DNA of 28,000 nucleotides. Source: Omnitrophica WOR_2 bacterium GWA2_47_8. GTDB lineage: Bacteria > Omnitrophota > Gorgyraeia > Zapsychrales > GWA2-47-8. A program made the translations under genes and the position numbers. The stretch spans positions 1,110 through 29,109 of the forward strand of contig MHFY01000055.1 of assembly GCA_001805375.1 (NCBI GenBank), given 5' to 3'. Shown piece after piece: positions 1-6,937 of this stretch (its first letter is position 1; each line of letters starts with the position of its first letter). A model generated the notes under the pieces. The model saw only the letters and a program-made list of their open reading frames with translations, ran no database searches and was not told the origin of the DNA.

Positions 1-1
1 G

Positions 2-154
2 ATGGTCATTTTGACCTTTGTCTTTGACCGGTTTCCGGCCAGCTGTTTTTATTTCAAGGATGTGCCGCTTTGGCTGGTAGTGCTTTATTATGCTGTGTTA
101 GGGGCCCTTTTTTGGGTTTTTAAGCACAGAAAGGAGGAGAAAGCGGGGTTATAA
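2..154 (+). CDS. 3' end of a ComEC/Rec2-like DNA-uptake membrane protein (partial)
   Basis: Only the last 50 codons are in the window; the reading frame is open from base 2 to a TAA at 152-154. The visible end is a strongly hydrophobic segment (PLWLVVLYYAVLGALFW) followed by a short basic and acidic tail (HRKEEKAGL), as in an integral membrane protein with a cytoplasmic C-terminus. The pattern of a short loop, a proline-led final transmembrane helix rich in L, Y and W, and a charged tail resembles the end of the ComEC competence domain, which forms the inner-membrane channel for single-stranded DNA. This is a resemblance, not a motif match, and another polytopic membrane protein is possible. 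It runs in the same direction as bamD, but bamD appears to have its own promoter. Confidence 0.4.
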   Translation: MVILTFVFDRFPASCFYFKDVPLWLVVLYYAVLGALFWVFKHRKEEKAGL

Positions 155-171
155 AGTAAGATGGCGTCAAA

Positions 172-200
172 TTGACAATAGAAAATAATTATGATAGAGT
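172..200 (+). promoter_or_regulatory. Promoter for bamD (TTGACA, 17 nt, extended -10)
   Basis: A perfect -35 TTGACA at 172-177 is followed by a 17-nt spacer and the -10 TAGAGT at 195-200, with TG at 192-193 giving an extended -10. The predicted transcription start is near 207, only a few bases before the ATG at 211. This argues against the TTG at 172 being the bamD start, because that TTG is part of the -35 box. Confidence 0.6.
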
Positions 201-210
201 GGACGCCGTA

Positions 211-1164
211 ATGGATAAATTAAGAATATTTATATTTATATTAAGTCTTTTGAGCTTTTCTCCAGCCGTTCACGCCTTTTGGGTTTGGACCCCGGAAACC
301 AACCGATGGATCAACCCTAAGTATAACGTCAAAGAAAACCCCAAGCTGCAGTTGGATTACGCCCTGGAATTTTATAATAGCAAGGAGTATAAAAAAGCTT
401 CCGAAGAGTTCCGTAAGCTTATCAAGCATTATCCCAAGGCCCGGGAAGCCGCCGAAGCGCAGTATTATCTGGGTGTTGTTTTGACCGAAGAGGGCACTTT
501 ATTTAAGGCCTTTAAGGAATACCAGCTCGTTATCGATAAATATCCGTTCAGCGAACGCATCCCCGAGATCGTTAAAAAACAATATGAGATCGGCAATATG
601 TTCTTGGAAGGCAAGGGAAAGCGCAGTGAGGTCCTGCAGGCGGTCGTGGGCGGAGATTATGACATCATTGAAGTGTTCCGGACCGTCATTAGGAATGCCC
701 CTTACGGCGAATACGCCGCCCCATCCCAATATAAGATCGGCCTCTATCTTTTGGAAAAAAGGCTTTACCAGGAAGCGCGGGATGAATTCGAAAAAACGAT
801 CAATGATTATCCCAATACCGAATGGGCCAAGGCCGCCAGCTTTCAGATCGCCATGTCGGATTCCAAGCGTTCTTCCGACCCGCAGTATGACCAGCAGGTG
901 ACAAAGACAGCCGTGGAGGAATTCAAGGAATTTGCCCAAAAATATCCTGACGCGGAATTGTCCGACAACGCGCAGAAACAGATCCAGTCGTTGCGGGAAA
1001 AAGAAGCGGAAAATAATTATGTGGTCGCCGAGTTTTATGAAAAACATAAAAAGTTCGACGCCGCAAAGATATATTATTCTTCCATCGTTGAAGATTACCG
1101 CGACACGGAATGGGCCAAAAAGGCCTTAGAAAAGATCCAGAAAATAAACTCAAAGGTCAAGTAG
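211..1164 (+). CDS. bamD: BamD/YfiO-like outer-membrane assembly TPR protein
   Basis: A 317-aa protein with an N-terminal signal segment (MDKLRIFIFILSLLSFSPAVHA, written here only as landmarks at residues 1-22) followed by TPR-type helical repeats. One begins near residue 43 (ALEFYNSKEYKKASEEF); others centre near residues 85, 175 and 285. BamD is the periplasmic partner of BamA that delivers outer-membrane beta-barrel precursors. The usual lipobox cysteine is absent: the signal ends in AHA before FWVW, so this copy would be secreted but not lipidated. The C-terminal repeat (KFDAAKIYYSSIVEDY) is typical of the YfiO family. The ATG at 211 was chosen because an upstream TTG forms the -35 box of the promoter. 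lptE follows after 15 nt, so the two are probably one envelope-biogenesis operon. A generic TPR (CpoB/YbgF-like) protein is the main alternative. Confidence 0.72.
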   Translation: MDKLRIFIFILSLLSFSPAVHAFWVWTPETNRWINPKYNVKENPKLQLDYALEFYNSKEYKKASEEFRKLIKHYPKAREAAEAQYYLGVVLTEEGTLFKAFKEYQLVIDKYPFSERIPEIVKKQYEIGNMFLEGKGKRSEVLQAVVGGDYDIIEVFRTVIRNAPYGEYAAPSQYKIGLYLLEKRLYQEARDEFEKTINDYPNTEWAKAASFQIAMSDSKRSSDPQYDQQVTKTAVEEFKEFAQKYPDAELSDNAQKQIQSLREKEAENNYVVAEFYEKHKKFDAAKIYYSSIVEDYRDTEWAKKALEKIQKINSKVK

Positions 1165-1179
1165 AAGAAGCCCCTGTTC

Positions 1180-1710
1180 ATGAAAAAAATTTTCCTTCTT
1201 TTGATGTTAAGTTCCTTGCCTCTTGTTCTTCAGGGCTGCGGTTACACAACCGCCTCCACGCTCCCCAGCCATCTGAAGACCATTTATGTCGAACCTTTAA
1301 AGAACAGCGTCGATTACACGTCCGAAGCCAAGCGGAACATCTATTTCCCTTTGATGGAAGTCACCATCCGCAATGAGATCATCAACCGCTTCTTATTCGA
1401 CGGCCATTTGAAGATCGCCAAAGAAGAGAACGCGGACTTGATCCTGCGGGGGGAGCTTGTGAATTATGAACGCAATGTCCTGCGCTACACGGACAATAAC
1501 GATCCCCTGGAATACCGCATCCATGTTGTGATCAATCTTACGATCATTGAACGGGAGAAAGACGCCGTATTCCTTGAAGAAACCGGTTTTGTCGGTGAGA
1601 CAACGTATTTTGCGACCGGCAGTTTGTCTAAATCTGAAGCGGACGCTGTTCAGGACGCCATTCTCGATACTGCCCACCGGGTCGTCGAACGAACCATTGA
1701 AAACTGGTAA
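1180..1710 (+). CDS. lptE: LptE-like LPS-assembly lipoprotein
   Basis: A 176-aa lipoprotein with a short basic N-terminus, a hydrophobic core and a lipobox LQGC, so Cys20 would become the lipidated N-terminus. It continues with GYTTASTLPSHLKTIYVEP, the opening typical of the LptE/RlpB family (G-Y near the cysteine, then 'I.V.P..N'). A conserved 'ADLILRGELVNYERNVLRY' type beta-strand region lies near residues 85-105. LptE plugs the LptD barrel and helps insert lipopolysaccharide in the outer leaflet. It lies 15 nt after bamD and before holA. The lptE-holA order is also common in Proteobacteria, which supports the call. The intergenic region after it carries an inverted repeat that may affect holA expression. 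Confidence 0.82.
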   Translation: MKKIFLLLMLSSLPLVLQGCGYTTASTLPSHLKTIYVEPLKNSVDYTSEAKRNIYFPLMEVTIRNEIINRFLFDGHLKIAKEENADLILRGELVNYERNVLRYTDNNDPLEYRIHVVINLTIIEREKDAVFLEETGFVGETTYFATGSLSKSEADAVQDAILDTAHRVVERTIENW

Positions 1711-1711
1711 C

Positions 1712-1817
1712 GGAAAATCGGGATGTACTTATTTTCTCTAAATGTTTTTAGATGTAATAAGTACTTATCCCGATTTCATCTCGAGAAATTAGGTAATATT
1801 AGAGGAAAATCGGGATG
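1712..1817 (+). promoter_or_regulatory. lptE-holA inverted repeat with alternative pairing to the holA start
   Basis: AAATCGGGAT followed by GTACTTATT (1715-1733) pairs with 1756-1776 to make a stem of 10 plus 9 base pairs with a 2-nt bulge. The 14-mer GGAAAATCGGGATG occurs twice, at 1712-1725 and 1804-1817; the second copy contains the holA ATG. The right arm ATCCCGATTT (1767-1776) can therefore pair either with 1715-1724 or with 1807-1816. The second pairing would bury the start codon. No poly-T follows, so it does not look like a plain terminator. Confidence 0.5.
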
Positions 1818-2465
1818 ATCTATTGTTTCCTAGGGCAGGATACAAACGCCAAAAGAGAAAAAATAGAAGAAGTAAAAGCCAAACTCTTCAAGTCCCAAGA
1901 CTATTTTAATTTCGATTACGAAAGTCTGCACGCCCACAAGTTAGACCCCGATGTTTTAAAGCAGGCCCTGATCGCGCTTCCCGTGATCGCTTCTCAGCGC
2001 CTTGTTATCATCCGCGAAACAGAAAAATTGAACGCCCAAGGAAAAAGGGTCCTTTTAGAGTTCATCTCCAAAACGTCAGAGTATCTTGTTTTGATCCTGG
2101 ATTTTGAGGTCGTTGAGAGTAAGGATGAGCTTTTGGCCTCGCTGCGGACCAAAACGAAAATATTCGAGTTCGGCGTAGTGCAAAGAGCCAATGTCTTTGA
2201 TATGACGCGGGCGATCGGGATGCGTAATTCAACCGAGGCCTTAAGGCTTTTGGATGAACTGGTCACGGCCGGGGATTATCCTCCGCAGATGGTAGGCGCT
2301 ATTCTGTGGTTCTGGAGCAATAAAGTGAAGGAAAAGATTTCGAAGAAAAAATTTCAGGACGGGCTTGTTTTGCTGCAAGAGGCGGATCTGAACATCAAAC
2401 GAAGCCGTCTAAAACCTCAATATGCTTTGGAGGTTCTGGTGACGAGGCTTTGTGAGCTGGTTTAG
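1815..2465 (+). CDS. holA: Compact DNA polymerase III delta subunit (HolA-like)
   Basis: The delta subunit opens the beta sliding clamp as part of the clamp loader. This protein is 216 aa against about 320-345 for typical HolA. The N-terminal part resembles delta domain I: MIYCFLGQDTNAKREKIEE in place of the usual 'YGED' opening, then ALIALPVIASQRLVIIRETEKL and LVLILDFEV. The end resembles the domain III helices (QMVGAILWFWSNKVKE, LLQEADLNIKRSRLKPQYALEVLV). The stretch between them is too short to hold the usual middle lid domain, so it seems to have been lost. An AGAGG at 1801-1805 lies 9 nt before the ATG. It is encoded after lptE, and its stop codon overlaps the stop of the opposing rpsT by 3 nt. 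The call rests on the C-terminal pattern plus the lptE-holA-rpsT context. Confidence 0.7.
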   Translation: MIYCFLGQDTNAKREKIEEVKAKLFKSQDYFNFDYESLHAHKLDPDVLKQALIALPVIASQRLVIIRETEKLNAQGKRVLLEFISKTSEYLVLILDFEVVESKDELLASLRTKTKIFEFGVVQRANVFDMTRAIGMRNSTEALRLLDELVTAGDYPPQMVGAILWFWSNKVKEKISKKKFQDGLVLLQEADLNIKRSRLKPQYALEVLVTRLCELV

Positions 2466-2728
2466 GCCTTGACTTGGACGAGCATCTTGCTTAAACGGCT
2501 TTTACGATGAGCGGCTGTTTTTTTGTGCATGATGTTCCTTTTGGCAGCCTTATCGAATTTCTTGTAGAGGGTCTTTAAAAGATTCTGGGCTTCTGGAAGG
2601 TTTTTTTCATTAACAAACTTAAGAAATTTTTTGACCGTTTTCCGCAGATCTGTCTTGATATCCATGTTGTGCATGGTATTTTTACGGTATTTGCGTAACG
2701 CTTGGATTCCGGATCTTCTTTGTGGCAA
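2462..2728 (-). CDS. rpsT: 30S ribosomal protein S20 (bS20), TTG start
   Basis: An 88-aa, very basic helical protein: QALRKYRKNTMHNMDIKTDLRK is followed by TVKKFLKFVNEKN and ends AAKRNIMHKKTAAHRKSRLSKML, the classic S20 C-terminal signature. S20 binds 16S rRNA early in small-subunit assembly. The start codon is TTG, supported by an AAGGAG Shine-Dalgarno 9 nt upstream; no in-frame ATG fits. E. coli rpsT also starts with UUG, and there the weak start is tied to autogenous control, so similar control is plausible here. A near-consensus promoter lies at 2775-2803 on this strand. The gene converges on holA with overlapping stops and diverges from murJ. Confidence 0.92.
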   Translation of the reverse strand: MPQRRSGIQALRKYRKNTMHNMDIKTDLRKTVKKFLKFVNEKNLPEAQNLLKTLYKKFDKAAKRNIMHKKTAAHRKSRLSKMLVQVKA

Positions 2729-2774
2729 AGGTACTCACTCCTTTCTTACGCTTAAAAAATTTTGTGAAGGCATA

Positions 2775-2803
2775 AATATAGCAGAGAGGCTATAAGATGT
2801 CAA
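2775..2803 (-). promoter_or_regulatory. Strong rpsT promoter overlapping the murJ start codon
   Basis: On the minus strand, TTGACA (2803-2798) is separated by exactly 17 nt from TATATT (2780-2775), which is preceded by TGC to give an extended -10. The predicted start near 2768 leaves a leader of about 40 nt to the TTG of rpsT. The box covers the murJ ribosome binding site and ATG (2797), so rpsT and murJ transcription units overlap head-to-head. Confidence 0.75.
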
Positions 2804-4371
2804 TGGATAAATCCGCGCAGGGCGAATCTCACCGTGGGCTCATCAAGTCCGTCTCGATCGTTTCTTTGGGGACCTTAAGTTCCCGGATCTTAGGGTTTTT
2901 ACGGGATGTTATCCTGGCCAGGTTCTTAGGGACAGGGTTTAAGGCGGATGCCTTTTTTGTCGCGCAGAAGATCCCTAACTTGTTTAGGGACTTGGTCGGC
3001 GAGGGCGCCACGAATTCCGCCTTTGTGCCGGTTTTTTCCGAATATGTCCATACGAGAAGCAAAAAAGAACTGCTGGAATTTATCAGCGTTATTTTTATTT
3101 TAGGGTTGATGGTTTTAAGCGCGATCACGGTTTTGGGGATCTGGCTGGCGCCGTGGGTCGTGAAACTTATCGCCCCCGGATTTGTCGTTGAACCGGAGAA
3201 ACTTGAACTGACCGTCCGCTTGACCAGGATCATCTTCCCGTACCTTATCCTGATCGGGTTGACCGCTTACGGCATGGCGGTTTTATATACCTTTAAATCG
3301 TTTGTTGTCCCGGCCTTCAGCCCCTGTCTTTTGAATATCGCGCTCATTATCAGCGCGGTGATCTCTTTTTATACGATGGAAGAGCCGGAATATGGCCTCG
3401 CGATCGGCGTTTTGGTGGGAGGGGTGCTGCAGCTTTTGGCGCATTTTAGGCCGATCATGAAAATGGGGATAAGATTTGTAAAACCCGCCAGCCTGAACCA
3501 TAAAGGGGCGCTTCAGGTGGGACGGCTTTTGCTGCCGCGCATCCTTGGCTCGGGGGTGTATCAATTGGCGGTCTTTATCGACACGTTTTGCGCTTCCCTG
3601 TCTTTTGTCGTCGGTGCCGGCGGGATCTCAGCGATCTATTACGCGAACCGGGTCATCCAATTCCCTATGGGGATCTTTACCTTTGCGATGGCCTCGGCTG
3701 TTTTGCCGACACTTTCTGAATTGGCCACAAAGAACGACCTGCCGCGTTTCCGGAAGACACTGATATTCGCGTTGGAAAATATTTTTTTTGTGATGTTCCC
3801 CACCAGTATCCTGACCATGATCCTGGCCAGGCCCATCGTGCGGGTCTTATTTGAGCGGGGAGAATTTAATCCATATTCGACGGAAGTCACAGCCATGGCG
3901 CTGATGGCGTACTGCATAGGCCTTTTTAGTTTCGGGGCCATTAAGATCATGGTCACGGCGTTCCATTCCCTGCAGGATACCAAAACCCCCGTGAAGGTGG
4001 CGGCGTTGTGTTTATGTATCAACACCGCCTTGAATTTTATTTTGATGTACCCTTTCCTGGTCGGCGGGATCGCGTTGGCCAGCTCCATTGCCGGCACTGT
4101 TGATTTTATGATTCTCTTTTTTGTGATGGATAAAAGATTAGGCGACATGCGTCAGGAGATGGCGCGGTATGTTTCGAAGATATTTATAGCGACGTTCTTG
4201 ACCGGTTTGGTTGTGTTTTACACCTGGGAGAAATGGGCCTACCCGTCCGAATTCATCAAATTAATGGCCGTCGGGTGCTTAGGCCTCCTAGCCTACGGCA
4301 TTGCCACGTATGTCCTGAAAGTCCAGCAGGCGCAGAAGATTTGCCTGTGGGCCACCGGCCGGATGAAGTAA
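2797..4371 (+). CDS. murJ: Lipid II flippase MurJ
   Basis: A 524-aa polytopic membrane protein of the MOP superfamily. The N-terminus shows the MurJ hallmarks: SLGTLSSRILGFLRDVILARFLG (residues ~22-44), then KADAFFVAQKIPNLFRDLVGEGATNSAFVPVF, with the conserved arginines and acidic residues of the central cavity. Later motifs include FPMGIFTFAMASAVLPTLS and RVLFERGEFNP, also characteristic. MurJ flips lipid-linked peptidoglycan precursor to the periplasmic face. An AGAGAGG ribosome binding site lies 8 nt before the ATG. The length is normal for the family and about 14 hydrophobic segments are visible. uvrC follows after 12 nt, so the two are likely co-transcribed. The rpsT/murJ divergent arrangement is common in other bacteria as well. 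Confidence 0.95.
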   Translation: MSMDKSAQGESHRGLIKSVSIVSLGTLSSRILGFLRDVILARFLGTGFKADAFFVAQKIPNLFRDLVGEGATNSAFVPVFSEYVHTRSKKELLEFISVIFILGLMVLSAITVLGIWLAPWVVKLIAPGFVVEPEKLELTVRLTRIIFPYLILIGLTAYGMAVLYTFKSFVVPAFSPCLLNIALIISAVISFYTMEEPEYGLAIGVLVGGVLQLLAHFRPIMKMGIRFVKPASLNHKGALQVGRLLLPRILGSGVYQLAVFIDTFCASLSFVVGAGGISAIYYANRVIQFPMGIFTFAMASAVLPTLSELATKNDLPRFRKTLIFALENIFFVMFPTSILTMILARPIVRVLFERGEFNPYSTEVTAMALMAYCIGLFSFGAIKIMVTAFHSLQDTKTPVKVAALCLCINTALNFILMYPFLVGGIALASSIAGTVDFMILFFVMDKRLGDMRQEMARYVSKIFIATFLTGLVVFYTWEKWAYPSEFIKLMAVGCLGLLAYGIATYVLKVQQAQKICLWATGRMK

Positions 4372-4383
4372 GTTCATTTCGAT

Positions 4384-5637
4384 ATGGATATCAGAGATAA
4401 AATAAAAATCCTCCCCCGTTCCAGCGGCGTCTATCTGATGAAAGATGAGAATGGTGCTGTGATCTATATCGGCAAGGCGGTGTCGTTAAATAAGCGCGTT
4501 CAATCGTATTTTAGGAAGCAAAAGCATTTTTCCAAGACCGATCTTTTGGTCTCGCACATCAGGGATATTGAGACCATCGCGACATCCTCGGAGGCGGAGG
4601 CCCTGATCTTGGAAGCGAGCCTCATCAAGCAATACCAGCCGAAGTACAATATCGAACTGCGGGATGATAAAAGTTATCCTTACATCGAGATCACCGGCGA
4701 AGAATTTTCCAGGATCGCGATCGTGCGGCCGCGGGAAAAAACCAAGACATCCAGATATTACGGTCCGTATGTTGAAGTCACCCTGGTGCGCGAGGCACTG
4801 TCCATTATCCGGAAAATTTTCCACTTCCGTACCTGCGACCCTTTTCCGCACAAAGAATGCCTGGATTATCATATCGGTTTATGCGAAGCGCCGTGTATTC
4901 AGAATATCTCCAAAAAAGATTACGCCAGAAATATCCGCAATGTCATCCTGATTCTGGAAGGTAAAAAGGACGAACTGTTCAAGAGTCTGCATAAAGATAT
5001 GGAAACGTTGGTGAAAGAAAAAAAATTCGAGGCCGCGGCCAAGGTCCGCGATCAAATTAGAGCAATCGGTGCGTTGTATTCTGGGACCAAGGATATTAAT
5101 TATTATAAGGAGGCCGAGCAATTGGAAAGAGCGCTGAATTTACCCAAGGCGCCGCGGCGGATCGAGGCGTTTGATATTTCCAATATCATGGGCGATCAGG
5201 CGGTCGGGTCCATGGTTTCATTTTTTAACGGCAAGCCGGATAAAAATAATTACCGCCGGTTTAAGATTCGGGAGGTTTTGGGCATCGATGATTTTAAAAT
5301 GATCGCGGAAGTTGTCCGGCGGCGCTACAGCCGTTTAAAAAGAGAAGGCCTGCTGTTCCCGGATCTGATCATCATCGATGGCGGCAAAGGCCAGTTATCC
5401 GCCGCGTGCGAGGAATTAAAGAAACTCGAAGTGCAGATCCCCATTATTTCACTGGCAAAAAGAGAAGAAGAGATTTTCTTGCCTAATAAAAGAGACCCGG
5501 TCATCCTGCCGGCGGATTCTTTGGGATTAAAATTACTTCAGCGGGTGCGCGATGAGGCGCACCGGTTCGCGATCAACTATCACCGGTTAAAAAGAGGAAA
5601 AAGTGTTTTTGAAAAAACAATAAACCCGGTAGAATAG
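4384..5637 (+). CDS. uvrC: Compact UvrC excinuclease subunit lacking the HhH domain
   Basis: UvrC makes both incisions in nucleotide excision repair. Visible parts are a GIY-YIG nuclease (G15-V-Y, Y28-I-G, R39, the E in LILEASLIK), and four cysteines at about 151, 159, 167 and 171, matching the positions known to bind an iron-sulfur cluster in UvrC. A UVR segment (KKFEAAAKVRDQI, ~213-225) and an RNase H-like nuclease with its triad (D264 in FDISN, D332 in IIDGGKGQL, H393 in RDEAHRF) follow. The protein has 417 residues against about 600 in E. coli. The linker between UVR and RNase H is only about 30 residues, and the C-terminal tandem helix-hairpin-helix domain is absent: the frame ends about 20 residues after the RNase H domain. 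Both active sites look intact, so this is a compact form, not a clear pseudogene. Confidence 0.9.
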   Translation: MDIRDKIKILPRSSGVYLMKDENGAVIYIGKAVSLNKRVQSYFRKQKHFSKTDLLVSHIRDIETIATSSEAEALILEASLIKQYQPKYNIELRDDKSYPYIEITGEEFSRIAIVRPREKTKTSRYYGPYVEVTLVREALSIIRKIFHFRTCDPFPHKECLDYHIGLCEAPCIQNISKKDYARNIRNVILILEGKKDELFKSLHKDMETLVKEKKFEAAAKVRDQIRAIGALYSGTKDINYYKEAEQLERALNLPKAPRRIEAFDISNIMGDQAVGSMVSFFNGKPDKNNYRRFKIREVLGIDDFKMIAEVVRRRYSRLKREGLLFPDLIIIDGGKGQLSAACEELKKLEVQIPIISLAKREEEIFLPNKRDPVILPADSLGLKLLQRVRDEAHRFAINYHRLKRGKSVFEKTINPVE

Positions 5638-5645
5638 GAATAGTT

Positions 5646-5783
5646 TATCAGAATACCAGAATACCAGAATATCAGAGGGTAGAAAATCAGAGTATCAGGA
5701 TGTTAGGATTAAAATGTTATCTGATATTCTGGTTTCCTGATACCCTGCCATCTGATACTCTGATGATCTGGTATTCTTAGGTA
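5646..5783 (+). repeat. Inverted word-repeat element, ATATCAGA family, copy 1
   Basis: This uvrC-pilT gap is almost entirely made of near-repeats of an 8-nt word: ATATCAGA, ATACCAGA and AGTATCAG on the left (5646-5703), with their reverse complements CTGATATTCT, CTGATACTC and CTGGTATTCT on the right (5720-5777). The two arms can form a long imperfect hairpin. A second element with the same words lies at 13675-13785. The outer right edge contains TGGTATTCT, an extended -10 look-alike 13 nt before the pilT ATG. Confidence 0.8.
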
Positions 5784-5790
5784 CTAACCT

Positions 5791-6870
5791 ATGCGAATAA
5801 AAGAACTTTTTAGAATTATGGTGGATGAGAACGGCTCGGACCTTTTCCTGCGCACCAATGCCACGCCCCGCGCGAGGATCGACGGCCGGATCCAGGTCAT
5901 CAGCGAAGAGATCGTCAACAAAGAGGAAATGATCAGCATCACCAACTTCCTTTTGGGCTCGGAAGACCAGAAAAAGCGTTTTAAGGAAAGAAAAGATATT
6001 GAGTTCATTTATCACGAGCCGGAGATCGGGCGTTTTCGTGTCAATATTTTTACCCAGCGCGGTTCGCCGGCTATCGTTGCCCGTCACGTCTTTACCAGTA
6101 TCCGCAATTTTCAGGAATTAGGCCTTCCCACGGAATTTTTCGAGAAATTCTGCAAAGAGACCAAAGGGCTTTTCCTGGTCTGCGGCCCGGCGGGAAGCGG
6201 CAAATCGACCGCCATCGCCAGCATGATCGAGCACGTGAATACCCAGCAGTCCAAACACATCGTCACCATCGAAGACCCCATCGAATTCTTGTTCAAAGAC
6301 AGAAGAAGCATCATTAATCAGCGCGAGTTGGGGATCGACATCGAGACGTATCCCGCGGCCTTAAAGCATGTCACCCAGCAAAGCCCGGACATCATTTATA
6401 TCGGCAATACGCGCGACCTGGATACCATGAAGGCCGCGATCACGGCCACGGAGTTGGGTGCCTTTGTCATCACGACCTTTCACACGGTCAACGCGATCCA
6501 GACGATCGTGCGCATGGTCAACTTTTTCCCGCCGTATCTGCATGAAGAGGTGAGGATGCAGCTGTCGATGATCTTAAAAGCGGTCGTTTCCTTAAGGCTT
6601 ATCCCTCTTAAAGAAGGCAAAGGCCGTGTCCCCGCTTATGAGACCATGCTTGTCACGCCCACCATCTCCCGCCTGATCCGCGAAGGCGATATCAAGGGGA
6701 TCCAGGCCTTTATCGATGAAGGGGAATTGTTCGGCATGCAGTCGTTCAAAAAATCCCTCGTTAAGCTGGTCAAAGACGGCCTGGTCCACGAAGATGACGC
6801 CCGCCAATTCTCCGACAGCTCCGATGAATTTAACCTCGAATTAAAAGGCGTTAAAAGATTCCAAAAGTAA
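5791..6870 (+). CDS. PilT-family ATPase with altered Walker B
   Basis: A 359-aa protein of the PilT/PilU branch of the type II/IV secretion ATPases, which power pilus retraction at the inner membrane. N-terminal domain: GSDLFLRTNATPRARIDG (the PAS-like 2 region). C-terminal domain: Walker A GPAGSGKST (132-140), Asp box TIEDPIEF (159-166), His box TTFHTVNA (228-235). The Walker B segment reads IIYIGNTRD (201-209), where the family has 'hhVGEMRD', so the catalytic glutamate is replaced by Asn206. The preceding 'LRQDPD' is also changed, to TQQSPD. It may be a weakly active or regulatory PilU-like partner needing another ATPase. No other pilus gene is in this window. There is no clear ribosome binding site; an element with a -10-like edge lies directly upstream. 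Length is normal. Confidence 0.85.
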   Translation: MRIKELFRIMVDENGSDLFLRTNATPRARIDGRIQVISEEIVNKEEMISITNFLLGSEDQKKRFKERKDIEFIYHEPEIGRFRVNIFTQRGSPAIVARHVFTSIRNFQELGLPTEFFEKFCKETKGLFLVCGPAGSGKSTAIASMIEHVNTQQSKHIVTIEDPIEFLFKDRRSIINQRELGIDIETYPAALKHVTQQSPDIIYIGNTRDLDTMKAAITATELGAFVITTFHTVNAIQTIVRMVNFFPPYLHEEVRMQLSMILKAVVSLRLIPLKEGKGRVPAYETMLVTPTISRLIREGDIKGIQAFIDEGELFGMQSFKKSLVKLVKDGLVHEDDARQFSDSSDEFNLELKGVKRFQK

Positions 6871-6894
6871 ATTTCTGCCCTCCCGAATCATTTA

Positions 6895-6903
6895 TGTTAT
6901 AAT
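6895..6903 (+). promoter_or_regulatory. Extended -10 promoter for prfB
   Basis: TGTTATAAT (TG, one base, perfect TATAAT at 6898-6903) with no convincing -35, as is usual for extended -10 promoters. The predicted start near 6910 gives a leader of about 28 nt that is almost all A and T and has no Shine-Dalgarno before the ATG at 6938. The same TTATGTTATAAT string occurs before the MFS gene at 18787. Confidence 0.55.
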
Positions 6904-6937
6904 AGGCTTCAAATTTTATTAATATTTATATTTATAT

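Noticed and set aside
172..210. TTG at 172 as the start of bamD
   Set aside because: That TTG is the beginning of a perfect TTGACA -35 box with a 17-nt-spaced extended -10; the ATG at 211 starts directly with a signal peptide.
499..1047. Minus-strand open frame opposite bamD
   Set aside because: Antisense shadow without start signals; the plus-strand TPR protein explains the coding bias.
5646..5783. CRISPR array
   Set aside because: The repeated words are 8 nt, vary from copy to copy, have no spacers of regular size and are arranged as an inverted repeat.
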